The notes below the pieces were generated by a model, which was not told the origin of the DNA, ran no database searches, and saw only the letters and a list, made by a program, of their open reading frames with translations. Positions 43,157 to 50,831 of a stretch of 64,000 nucleotides of DNA are shown here, in pieces; position 1 is the first letter of the stretch, and every line of letters begins with the position of its first letter. Origin of the DNA: a bacterium (GTDB lineage: Bacteria; Armatimonadota; UBA5829); NCBI GenBank assembly GCA_021372295.1, contig JAJFUS010000006.1:62001-126000 (forward strand), in the 5' to 3' direction. A program made the position numbers and the translations under genes.

Positions 43157-43354
43157 TGGCTCCGCCCCAAACCCCGCCATAGACTCTGTCTCTGGACTCT
43201 GCCAGGAAACCAGGTTTCCTGGACCTTCTGACCCTGAATTGGTTACCCCCTGTACAGGGGGTAACCAATTCAGATATAGGGGTCTGGGGCCCGCGGCCCC
43301 AGCGGGGTTAAGGGGCGGAGGCCCCTTATGGGAGTCTGAAGATGAAACCCTCAG
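43157..43354. repeat. Hairpin-rich dispersed repeat, copy B
   Basis: A roughly 198-bp element nearly identical to copy C over its right 130 bp. Stems include AGGAAACCAGGTTTCCT, a perfect 38-bp palindrome whose half is TGAATTGGTTACCCCCTGT, CTGGGGCC/GGCCCCAG and AAGGGGC/GCCCCTT. It lies between the divergent Ig/stalk gene and nadA. No gene is visible here. Confidence 0.85.
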
Positions 43355-43389
43355 ATAATTCTCATAGGTTGGACTATTGCCATTAATCC

Positions 43390-43418
43390 TTGCCGACGAC
43401 CGGCCATTACAGTATAAT
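43390..43418 (+). promoter_or_regulatory. Sigma-70 promoter of the nadA operon
   Basis: TTGCCG and a perfect TATAAT are 17 bp apart, 32 nt before the nadA start. No NAD-sensing riboswitch was recognised. Confidence 0.75.
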
Positions 43419-43450
43419 CAGAGCAGATTTGAATAACAGACAGGGACATA

Positions 43451-44356
43451 ATGAGCATCAGTGAAATAACAGAGAAAATACAGGCGCTGAAGGCCGAGCG
43501 AAATGCAGTGATACTGGCGCACAATTATCAGCTCGGTGAAGTGCAGGACATAGCAGATTTCGCGGGCGATTCGCTGGAATTATCGCGCAAGGCCGCCGAA
43601 ACCGACGCAGCGGTAATCGTCTTTTGTGGCGTGCATTTTATGGCTGAAACGGCGAAAATTCTTTCGCCCGAAAAGACCGTTCTCATTCCCGACCCGCATG
43701 CGGGCTGCCCGATGGCCGATATGATTAATGCCGAGCAGCTCAGGGAATTCAAAAGTCAGCACCCCGGACTGCCCGTTGTGGCTTATGTCAACACCAGCGC
43801 TGAAGTCAAGGCCGAAAGCGATATCTGCTGCACGTCGGCGAACGCGGTGAGGATCGTCGAGTCGCTGGACGCCGATACAATATTGTTCGTGCCGGATAAG
43901 TCGCTGGGGTCGTACGTCGCGTCGAAGACCAACAAAAAAGTGATAACCTACTGCGGGTTCTGCCCCACTCACCATCGCATTCTGTCGCAGGATGTGGTTC
44001 GGGCGAAACGCGCGCACCCTGAGGCCATCGTGATCGCGCATCCCGAATGCACGCCGGATGTCGTGGCGCTGGCTGATGTGGTCGAGAGCACATCGGGGAT
44101 GATCCGGTTCGTCAAATCAAGCGACGCGCGGGAGTTCATAGTCTGCACGGAGCGCGGCATCCTGCACAGGCTCAAACTTGACAGCCCGGATAAACAGTTC
44201 TACAATCCCAGCCCGCTCAATATCTGCCCGAACATGAAGAAGATCACGCTGGAAAAGGTGCTCTGGAGCCTCCAGGATATGCAATATGAGATCACGCTGC
44301 CGCAGGATATGATCGAGAAAGCGCGCGCAGCAATCGAAGGGATGATAGCCGTATGA
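43451..44356 (+). CDS. nadA: Quinolinate synthase
   Basis: A 301-residue Fe-S enzyme that condenses iminoaspartate with dihydroxyacetone phosphate to quinolinate. AVILAHNYQLGEVQDIAD opens the first domain. The three cluster cysteines are in AESDICCTSANA, HPECTPDVV and LNICPNMKKITLEK, in the order expected for the three-domain NadA. Also present are VFCGVHFMAETAKIL and IPDPHAGCPMADM. Length matches the short type common in bacteria and archaea. The stop overlaps nadC by 4 nt. The partner nadB is not in the window. Confidence 0.96.
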   Translation: MSISEITEKIQALKAERNAVILAHNYQLGEVQDIADFAGDSLELSRKAAETDAAVIVFCGVHFMAETAKILSPEKTVLIPDPHAGCPMADMINAEQLREFKSQHPGLPVVAYVNTSAEVKAESDICCTSANAVRIVESLDADTILFVPDKSLGSYVASKTNKKVITYCGFCPTHHRILSQDVVRAKRAHPEAIVIAHPECTPDVVALADVVESTSGMIRFVKSSDAREFIVCTERGILHRLKLDSPDKQFYNPSPLNICPNMKKITLEKVLWSLQDMQYEITLPQDMIEKARAAIEGMIAV

Positions 44357-45204
44357 TGGGACTTGATGCGATGTATATTGAATCGGTTGTCAAAGCCGCG
44401 CTTCTTGAGGACATCGGCAGCGGCGACATTACCACGCTGCTCACCGTTCCATGCGATGCGACGGCACATGCGACCATCACTGCAAAAGAGTCGGGTGTAC
44501 TGGCCGGTCAGAAACTGACTGGGGCAGTATTCCAGCAATTTTCGGGCGCGGTGTACGAACCCGCCATTCCCGATGGCTCTCGGGTCGAGCCAGGAGATTT
44601 GATCGGAAGCGTGTCAGGGGGCGCTCGTTCGATACTCACAGGCGAGAGGACGGCGTTGAACTTTTTGCAGCAAATGTCTGGAGTCGCAACGCTTACGGCG
44701 AAGTATGTCGATCAGGTGAAGCATACCAAGGCCAGGATCGTCGATACGCGCAAGACCACTCCGGGCCTGCGCAGGCTGGAGAAGTACGCGGTGTGCGTCG
44801 GTGGCGGGTATAACCATCGGTTCGGACTCGATGATGGCATCCTCATTAAGGACAATCATATTGCCGCATCCGGCGGGATTACCGCTGCGATCAAGGCTGC
44901 GAAGGATCGAGCGCCGCATACTCTTAAGATAGAGGTCGAAGTCACGAATATCGAGCAGCTCGACGAAGCCATTCGCGCCGGAGCCGACATAGTAATGCTC
45001 GACAATATGACGTTGGACGAAATGCGCCGGGCTGTTATCAAAGCTGAAGGACGTGTGCCGCTGGAGGCGTCGGGCGGAGTGAACCTCGATACGGTGAGGC
45101 AGATAGCCGAGACCGGCGTGGATATTATATCGGTAGGGGCGCTCACGCACTCGGCTCCCGCGCTGGACATCAGCCTGAATATCGGGGCGTCAGTTGACGG
45201 TTAA
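44353..45204 (+). CDS. nadC: Nicotinate-nucleotide pyrophosphorylase (quinolinate phosphoribosyltransferase)
   Basis: A 283-residue cytosolic enzyme that makes nicotinate mononucleotide, CO2 and pyrophosphate from quinolinate and PRPP. The family hallmarks are LLEDIGSGDITT, ARIVDTRKTTPGLRRLEKYAV, GGYNHRFGLDDGILIKDNHI and LEASGGVNLDTVRQIAETGVD. The gene overlaps nadA by 4 nt and is clearly co-translated. A 7-bp periodic stretch (GACGGTT, AACGGTC, GCCGGTT at 45196-45216) runs across its stop codon. Confidence 0.96.
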   Translation: MMGLDAMYIESVVKAALLEDIGSGDITTLLTVPCDATAHATITAKESGVLAGQKLTGAVFQQFSGAVYEPAIPDGSRVEPGDLIGSVSGGARSILTGERTALNFLQQMSGVATLTAKYVDQVKHTKARIVDTRKTTPGLRRLEKYAVCVGGGYNHRFGLDDGILIKDNHIAASGGITAAIKAAKDRAPHTLKIEVEVTNIEQLDEAIRAGADIVMLDNMTLDEMRRAVIKAEGRVPLEASGGVNLDTVRQIAETGVDIISVGALTHSAPALDISLNIGASVDG

Positions 45205-45216
45205 CGGTCGCCGGTT
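45196..45216 (+). repeat. Three-unit 7-bp repeat over the nadC stop
   Basis: GACGGTT, AACGGTC and GCCGGTT are consecutive 7-mers sharing the core CGGT. They differ in sequence from the CTC-type ladders but have the same period. Confidence 0.5.
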
Positions 45217-45270
45217 GGGGGACTGCGGCCTCTATGGGACAAATCAACTTAAAATACACTGAGCGCCGGT

Positions 45271-45305
45271 GGTTCTGGGCTATTCGCTCTCCACTCTCGG
45301 CTCTC
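45271..45305 (+). repeat. 7-bp periodic pyrimidine-rich ladder upstream of birA
   Basis: Five consecutive 7-mers (GGTTCTG, GGCTATT, CGCTCTC, CACTCTC, GGCTCTC) end about 11 nt before the AAGGAG ribosome site of birA. Confidence 0.7.
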
Positions 45306-45324
45306 ATCTGTTTTCAAGGAGCAA

Positions 45325-46071
45325 ATGATCGTGATTCCCACCCAAATCCACCGCTACGGCACGGTAAAGTCCACCAATGACATCGCAATCGAGATGCTCA
45401 AGCATGGCGAGCCTGAGGGGACGGTGGTCACTGCTCTCGCGCAGAGCAAGGGGCGAGGCAGACGCGGAAGGTCGTGGGCGAGCGAGCCGGGGCAAAATGC
45501 TATTGTCAGCATCGTCTTGACGCCGCACAAGCAGCCGAATCAGTTGCACGAACTGTCTTTTGTGGCCGGGCTTGGGGTGGCCGAATATCTCGCGAACGAT
45601 CACGCGGTGGAAGTCTCGCTGAAGTGGCCTAACGATGTAATGGTCGGCGACAAAAAGATTGTTGGAATACTCGTCGAGACGGCCAAGGTTTCGGGCGAAT
45701 GGAGTGCGGTCGCAGGGATCGGGTTGAACGTCAATCAGTCCAGATTCGATGGCGAACTGCATAATCGCGCCACATCCATCGCTATTGAGACCGGCAGGCA
45801 GGTAGATGTCGACAGCGTATGTGAACGGTTGGCAAAGCGCGTGCTTGAGGTTTACGAGCAATATATAACCGGCGGATTCGAGGATATTCTGGCGCGATGG
45901 ACTAAGTATATGTGGGGCGTCGGCCGAGTTGTGGAAGTCGCAACCGAGGCGCGTTCCATTTTGGGGCACATCGAGGGAGCAGACGACACAGGCGCGCTCA
46001 TAATCAAAGACGCGCGCGGACATCGGCACTGTATACGCGCCGCCGATACAATCAGGGTTCTTTGCGCATAA
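45325..46071 (+). CDS. birA: Biotin-[acetyl-CoA-carboxylase] ligase, no HTH domain
   Basis: A 248-residue enzyme that forms biotinyl-AMP and attaches biotin to carrier lysines. The nucleotide loop GRGRRGRSWASEPG, the catalytic KWPNDVMVGDKKIVGILVE and the GIGLNVN segment are all present, followed by a small C-terminal SH3-like domain. The DNA-binding N-terminus of E. coli BirA is missing, so it is a monofunctional (class I) ligase and not a biotin repressor. ATG 45325 lies close behind AAGGAG; GTG 45331 is an alternative with better spacing. A heptad ladder precedes it. Confidence 0.94.
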   Translation: MIVIPTQIHRYGTVKSTNDIAIEMLKHGEPEGTVVTALAQSKGRGRRGRSWASEPGQNAIVSIVLTPHKQPNQLHELSFVAGLGVAEYLANDHAVEVSLKWPNDVMVGDKKIVGILVETAKVSGEWSAVAGIGLNVNQSRFDGELHNRATSIAIETGRQVDVDSVCERLAKRVLEVYEQYITGGFEDILARWTKYMWGVGRVVEVATEARSILGHIEGADDTGALIIKDARGHRHCIRAADTIRVLCA

Positions 46072-46097
46072 ACAGTAATGCAGCGGTGATGTGTCCG

Positions 46098-46132
46098 GGC
46101 TCTTGGCTCATCACTCTCCGCTCGTAGCTATT
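46098..46132 (+). repeat. 7-bp periodic pyrimidine-rich ladder upstream of apgM
   Basis: GGCTCTT, GGCTCAT, CACTCTC, CGCTCGT and AGCTATT run in series and end 7 nt before the AAGGAGG ribosome site. Confidence 0.7.
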
Positions 46133-46149
46133 ATTTGAAGGAGGATTTC

Positions 46150-47391
46150 ATGACTACACCAAAAGCAGTGCTTTTGATCGCCGATGGCCTGGGGGACAGG
46201 CCCATCAAGGAACTGGGTAATAAAACCCCGCTGGAAGCGGCCGAGAAGCCGAATCTGAACAGGGTCGCTTTGGAAGGCGAATGCGGCCTGATGGACCCGA
46301 TTGCGGTCGGGATTCGCGCGGGCAGCGACACTTCTCACCTCGCGATACTTGGCTACGACCCGTACAAGTATTACACCGGCAGAGGCCCGTTCGAGGCTGC
46401 CGGAATCGGTATGGACGTAAAGAAGGGCGATATCGCATTCCGATGCAACTTCTCCACCGTCGATGACAATATGGTCATTACTGACCGCCGCGCGGGTCGA
46501 ATCACCAGTGGCACCGATCAACTTGCCGCTGCGATCAATGGTATGAAGTTGAGCAACGGCATTGAGGTGATTTTCAAGGAATCGGTCGCCCACCGCGGCG
46601 CTCTAATACTCCGCGCACCCGACCTAAGCGCCGATATCACTGACACCGATCCGCATCATGAAGGCACCGCCGTTATGACCAGCAAGGCGTGCGACCCAAA
46701 TAACGCCTCCGCCGCGAAGACTGCGCAGGCCGTTAACGAGTTCGTGCGGAAGTCTTATGAAGTGCTCAAGGATCACCCTGTCAACAAAGAGCGGATCGCG
46801 CAGGGGCTTAACCCAGCCAATATTATTCTGCCCAGAGGCGGCGGAATCGGACCTCACATGAATAGTTTCGAGTGCGAAACCGGCCTGAAAGCGGCATGCG
46901 TGGCCGAAACCGGGCTCATTAACGGCGTCGCGAGATACGTCGGAATGGACATCACCGAGGTCCCCGGCGCAACCGGCGGGCTGGACTCAAACGTGATGAA
47001 CATCGGCAAGGCGATTGTCGAGCAGCTTGCATCTCACGATTTCGTGCTGTGCAACGTCAAAGGCGCCGACCTAGGCGGTCACGACGGCAACCCGCAGGCC
47101 AAAATCGACACCATTAAGAAACTGGACGAAATGGTGGGCTATCTAGTCGAGAACATGCCCAAAGGCACTTATCTCGTGATTACCGCCGATCACTCCACGC
47201 CGTGCGCCATCAAGGATCACTCGGGCGACCCGGTCGCGATTGTGTTCTGGGGCGAAGGCGTGCGCACCGACAAGTGCCAGCAGTTCGACGAGCGTTCGGT
47301 GACATCAGGCGGGCTTGGCCGAATTCGCGGCATCGACGTCACAAAAATAATCACCCAGCTCATGAACGTCCAGGAGAAGTTTGGAGCGTAG
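46150..47391 (+). CDS. apgM: 2,3-bisphosphoglycerate-independent phosphoglycerate mutase, archaeal type
   Basis: A 413-residue member of the alkaline-phosphatase superfamily that interconverts 3- and 2-phosphoglycerate. [24 protein letters not shown] with the metal Asp at the start, [14 protein letters not shown] with the nucleophile region, [11 protein letters not shown] and [10 protein letters not shown] form the ApgM pattern. This pattern is distinct from the larger GpmI of most bacteria. ATG 46150 has GGAGG 5 nt upstream. It completes lower glycolysis with gapA and pgk in this window. The type is common in archaea and scattered in bacteria. A dispersed repeat copy begins 6 nt after the stop. 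Confidence 0.95.
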   Translation: MTTPKAVLLIADGLGDRPIKELGNKTPLEAAEKPNLNRVALEGECGLMDPIAVGIRAGSDTSHLAILGYDPYKYYTGRGPFEAAGIGMDVKKGDIAFRCNFSTVDDNMVITDRRAGRITSGTDQLAAAINGMKLSNGIEVIFKESVAHRGALILRAPDLSADITDTDPHHEGTAVMTSKACDPNNASAAKTAQAVNEFVRKSYEVLKDHPVNKERIAQGLNPANIILPRGGGIGPHMNSFECETGLKAACVAETGLINGVARYVGMDITEVPGATGGLDSNVMNIGKAIVEQLASHDFVLCNVKGADLGGHDGNPQAKIDTIKKLDEMVGYLVENMPKGTYLVITADHSTPCAIKDHSGDPVAIVFWGEGVRTDKCQQFDERSVTSGGLGRIRGIDVTKIITQLMNVQEKFGA

Positions 47392-47396
47392 ATATT

Positions 47397-47597
47397 CTTG
47401 GGGCTTTGCCCCAAACCCCACCAAGGCGCTGTCCTTGGATCCTGCCAGGAAACCCGGTTTCCTGGACCTTCTGACCCTGAATTGGTTACCCCCCTGTACG
47501 GGGGTAACCAATTCAGATATAGGGGTCTGGGGCCCGCGGCCCCAGCGGGGTTAAGGGGCGGAGGCCCCTTATGGGAGTCTGAGGGTGAAACCCTCAG
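47397..47597. repeat. Hairpin-rich dispersed repeat, copy C
   Basis: A roughly 200-bp element in the gap between the convergent apgM and ppsR genes, very close to copy B. It includes GGGGCTTTGCCCC, AGGAAACCCGGTTTCCT, a 16-bp stem starting TGAATTGGTTACCCCC, CTGGGGCC/GGCCCCAG, AAGGGGC/GCCCCTT and a final CTGAGGGTGAAACCCTCAG. The last stem supplies the ppsR stop codon on the minus strand. Confidence 0.87.
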
Positions 47598-48415
47598 GAA
47601 CTGATCGCAAGCAGGGTCAATATCTCCCTAGTCGCTTCCTCGACGGATTTGTCGGTCACATCGACCCGCCGCCAGCCGTGGTCTATGCAAAGTTGGCGTG
47701 CATGCGTAAGCTCCTGACGAGCGTATTCCAGAGTCGCGTAAGGTTCTAGAGGCAATTTCAGCGAATTTGCACGCACCCGTCGCAAGTCCACAAGACGACT
47801 CGGCGACATGTCCAGACAGAATACTCGCTCAGCAGGCACGGCAAAGAGCTCATCCGGCATTGGAATCTCCGGCACGATCGGAACGTTGGCCGCGAACCAT
47901 CCCCTGTAGGCCAGGTAGAGCGTGGTGGGAGTCTTCATTGTCCGTGATATGCCCACCAGAACGATGTCGGCTCGATCCAATTCTTCGGGATGCTGGCCAT
48001 CGTCATGGCGGAATGCATACTCCACAGCCTCGATTTCTCTGGTTCGAGCCTCGATCAGTTGACTTAACAACCCCGGCTGCTGAAGCGGGCTGGCCTTTAG
48101 TAGATTTGTCAGGCGATCCAATACCGGCCCCATCAGATCGACCGCCTCCACATGGTGAAGCCGCGACTGCTCAAGTATAAGCGCGCGGAGGTCGCTGGAG
48201 ACCAGGGTGTGAATAATCGGCGCATCCTTCTCGGCGGCTTCTCGCACCACCGCCTTCACCTGCTGAGCGTCATTTATCTGGCCTCGCCGGATAATGCTCA
48301 CGGGCGCGTCAACGAACTGAACCAGCGCAGACTGCACAATTCTCTCGGCGGTCTCGCCGCTGGCGTCCGACACCGCAAAAATGGCGGCAGGTTGAATTTG
48401 ATTGTGTTCGGCCAT
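47594..48415 (-). CDS. ppsR: Pyruvate, phosphate dikinase regulatory protein (DUF299 kinase/pyrophosphorylase)
   Basis: A 273-residue bifunctional regulator that uses ADP to phosphorylate, and phosphate to reactivate, pyruvate phosphate dikinase or PEP synthase. AIFAVSDASGETAERIVQSAL begins the protein. The P-loop-like VLVGISRTMKTPTTLYLAYRG sits near residue 150, and EIPMPDELFAVP and the C-terminal EEATREIL helix follow. It implies a PEP-pyruvate interconverting enzyme elsewhere in the genome. It follows panC by 21 nt. Its stop lies inside repeat copy C, so the last residues may have been altered by repeat insertion. Confidence 0.93.
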   Translation of the reverse strand: MAEHNQIQPAAIFAVSDASGETAERIVQSALVQFVDAPVSIIRRGQINDAQQVKAVVREAAEKDAPIIHTLVSSDLRALILEQSRLHHVEAVDLMGPVLDRLTNLLKASPLQQPGLLSQLIEARTREIEAVEYAFRHDDGQHPEELDRADIVLVGISRTMKTPTTLYLAYRGWFAANVPIVPEIPMPDELFAVPAERVFCLDMSPSRLVDLRRVRANSLKLPLEPYATLEYARQELTHARQLCIDHGWRRVDVTDKSVEEATREILTLLAISS

Positions 48416-48436
48416 AGATATCCTCGGAAATGGCGA

Positions 48437-49279
48437 TTAGTCCAACACTGTATTATCGATCAATCGTGTTGAGCCGATCCTTACGGCCAGCAAGACCGCA
48501 GCGGGTCGATCAATTGTCTCGATTGAATCGAGCGTTTCGGCATCGACTACCGCCACATAGTCCACCCTGGCGAGCGGCTCGGCGGCAATCAGGTTCAATA
48601 CGCGTGTTTTAATGGCTTTCGCGTTGTGCTCGCCTGACGCGAATGTCTGTCGAGCAAGATCCAGCGATCTACTCAGCACCAGCGCAGCCTCGCGCTCGCG
48701 TGAGTCCAGATAAGCGTTTCGCGACGACATAGCCAGCCCATCGCGCTCGCGCACGATCTCCACTGGCACGATCTCAAGCCTCATGTTGAGATCACGCGTC
48801 ATCTTTTTGATGACTTGAAGCTGCTGATAATCTTTTGTGCCAAAGTACGCGCGGTCGGGCTCGACTATATTGAACAACTTCGCGCAGACAGTGGCAACCC
48901 CTCGAAAATGCCCCGGACGACTCTGACCCTCCAATACGTCAGTGGGGCCCTTAACATCGACCCACGTATCGAAGCCTTCGGGGTACATATCTCCGGCTGA
49001 CGGAGAAAAAACAACGTCAACCCCGCCTGATTCGCACTTGCGAGAATCAGACTCCAGCGTCCTGGGATACTTATGAAAATCTTCGCTGGGACCGAATTGG
49101 GTCGGGTTCACGAACACGCTCACGACTACAAAATCGCACTCTTGCCGCGCTCGACCCACAAGCGTCAGATGACCCGCATGCAGAGCGCCCATAGTCGGAA
49201 CCAGCCCGATAGTCTTGCCCTCATGCCTCGCGCCGGAAATAATGCCGCACATCTCGTCTATAGAATGAATGAGCCTCAT
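48437..49279 (-). CDS. panC: Pantothenate synthetase
   Basis: A 280-residue enzyme that joins pantoate and beta-alanine with ATP to make pantothenate. The HIGH-like PTMGALHAGHLTLV is near residue 30. VSVFVNPTQFGPSEDFHKYPRT, GTKDYQQLQVIKKM and the KMSKS-like AMSSRNAYLD loop follow in standard order. Length is typical. It starts 1 nt after the lipoprotein gene and precedes ppsR by 21 nt, so all are likely co-transcribed. The other pantothenate genes (panB, panD) are not present here. Confidence 0.96.
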   Translation of the reverse strand: MRLIHSIDEMCGIISGARHEGKTIGLVPTMGALHAGHLTLVGRARQECDFVVVSVFVNPTQFGPSEDFHKYPRTLESDSRKCESGGVDVVFSPSAGDMYPEGFDTWVDVKGPTDVLEGQSRPGHFRGVATVCAKLFNIVEPDRAYFGTKDYQQLQVIKKMTRDLNMRLEIVPVEIVRERDGLAMSSRNAYLDSREREAALVLSRSLDLARQTFASGEHNAKAIKTRVLNLIAAEPLARVDYVAVVDAETLDSIETIDRPAAVLLAVRIGSTRLIDNTVLD

Positions 49280-49280
49280 A

Positions 49281-50771
49281 TTATGGTATCTTATTCAGTG
49301 CTGCTTCAATGTCCTTCGCGTCAGGCTGCCCGAGAAGTCTTTGCCTGACCACACCGGACTTGTCGATTATGTATATTGTCGGCAGTATCTGAACGTGATA
49401 CTTGCTCTGGAGCATCTCCGCGATCTGCTCATCGCCATACACCACTGGGAAATTTAGCCCCTTTTCGGAGAGATACTTGCCGACTTTCGCCTTGTCATCG
49501 TTAAGGCAAATCGAGACCAACTGCACCGAGTCTTTGTGCTTCTCATATATCTTCTGGAGGACTGGCAGATGCTTTTCGCACATCGGCAGGCCCCAGCAGT
49601 CGATCATTACCACCTGGCCTCGGAAATCCGACAGCTTCTTCCTCGATCCGTCAGTCCAAGTGAACGCGAAATCGGTAGCCTGCTTGTCCTGAAGATAGTT
49701 TTTTCTTGGGTCTTCGGCGGCTTTTGCCCCTGCCGGAGGAGTAAACGAAAACTTGGAATCGGGTATGTTGGAATCGAACTCGCATTTGGTAGCGGTCAGG
49801 CTGACGGTCGTCTCGACAGACCTGGGAGCCTTGCCCTTGAAGCCTTTGGGTAGTTGAGGCTTGCCCTTTATGACCAGGCAGTTCTTATATATGCCCATGT
49901 CTTTCTTGCCGATCCAAAGAGTTTGGGTGGCGGCCATTCCCTTTGGACATGCCACGCCCTGCTTGAGATTAATACGCAGGACGAACGTATCTCTGCCGCC
50001 GATTTTAGCGTCATCCAGCAGTTTCATTGAAGAAGCCATCGAAGAATAATCGACGCCCATAAGCAGCCCCAGGCTCCTTACGCCCATCTGCGAACCGATC
50101 AGACTCTGCAGAAGTCTCTTTTCGGTGTCCTTGTTCAACGGTGACTTGACGTATCGTCCGGCGGCGGGAGAGTATCGCGCAACCGTCTTGCCGTTAGTTA
50201 CAAGCTGCTCGTCCGAGCCGTTCACCATAAACTTATTCGGTCGCTTGAACAGAAATGCAGACTTGGGGTCGGTCGTTTTTCTCACGAATTTTCCGTCGGC
50301 TTTCACAGTGCCGGTGGAAGTGCCCAACGTCCTGAATGTTTTCGCAGACCGGTAGCGCATCTGCACCACAGCCAGCAACTGCTCGGGTTTGGGTCTTCCC
50401 ATCTTGGACGGAACAATCATTCCCGCGCGAGGCATAGCCTTGACCGAACCGGGCGCCGACGGAACCTTGGAAGAAACTGCGTTCGACGAACCCAAAGCCG
50501 CAAGAGGATTCAAAGCCTGATCGAGAGCGGACGGAGTCTGCTCAACACCAAAAGGCAGACCGGTCGCGGCATCACCGGTGGGCGATTTTGAGTCTGTTCC
50601 TTTTGCGGACGGATGCTTCACGGCTTTCGGCTGACCGATCTTTGACGCAACCCGCTTTTCGACTTTCTCGGGACGTTTCACGGAAGTGCTTTTCCGACCA
50701 CATCCGGTCATGACCACACTCGCCAGCAAAATGCACACCAGCCCGAACAGACATACCTTACATTTCATCAA
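49281..50771 (-). CDS. Lipoprotein with LolA/DUF2092-like and TlpA-thioredoxin domains, atypical active site
   Basis: A 496-residue lipoprotein: signal peptide with lipobox VVMTGC, then a Lys/Pro/Ser-rich linker to about 125. A beta-rich domain (about 125-345) resembles the outer-membrane lipoprotein-sorting / DUF2092 type (RYRSAKTFRTLGTSTGTVKADGKFV). The C-terminal 130 residues have a TlpA-like thioredoxin fold (KKLSDFRGQVVMIDCWGLPMC, VQILPTIYIIDKSG). In the usual WCxxC site the first cysteine is replaced: LPMC instead of CPPC, with an extra Cys before the Trp. Normal dithiol exchange is doubtful. It would sit at the outside of a membrane. It follows the NAGPA gene by 60 nt and leads panC by 1 nt. 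Confidence 0.78.
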   Translation of the reverse strand: MMKCKVCLFGLVCILLASVVMTGCGRKSTSVKRPEKVEKRVASKIGQPKAVKHPSAKGTDSKSPTGDAATGLPFGVEQTPSALDQALNPLAALGSSNAVSSKVPSAPGSVKAMPRAGMIVPSKMGRPKPEQLLAVVQMRYRSAKTFRTLGTSTGTVKADGKFVRKTTDPKSAFLFKRPNKFMVNGSDEQLVTNGKTVARYSPAAGRYVKSPLNKDTEKRLLQSLIGSQMGVRSLGLLMGVDYSSMASSMKLLDDAKIGGRDTFVLRINLKQGVACPKGMAATQTLWIGKKDMGIYKNCLVIKGKPQLPKGFKGKAPRSVETTVSLTATKCEFDSNIPDSKFSFTPPAGAKAAEDPRKNYLQDKQATDFAFTWTDGSRKKLSDFRGQVVMIDCWGLPMCEKHLPVLQKIYEKHKDSVQLVSICLNDDKAKVGKYLSEKGLNFPVVYGDEQIAEMLQSKYHVQILPTIYIIDKSGVVRQRLLGQPDAKDIEAALNKIP

Positions 50772-50831
50772 TTATCCCCCGCGCAGGCCGATTCATTCGG
50801 CTCACATATACTATCGTTCCACAAGTGATAC

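Noticed and set aside
45304-46029. 241-codon minus-strand frame opposite birA
   Set aside because: Antisense to a complete birA gene; no ribosome site or family similarity.
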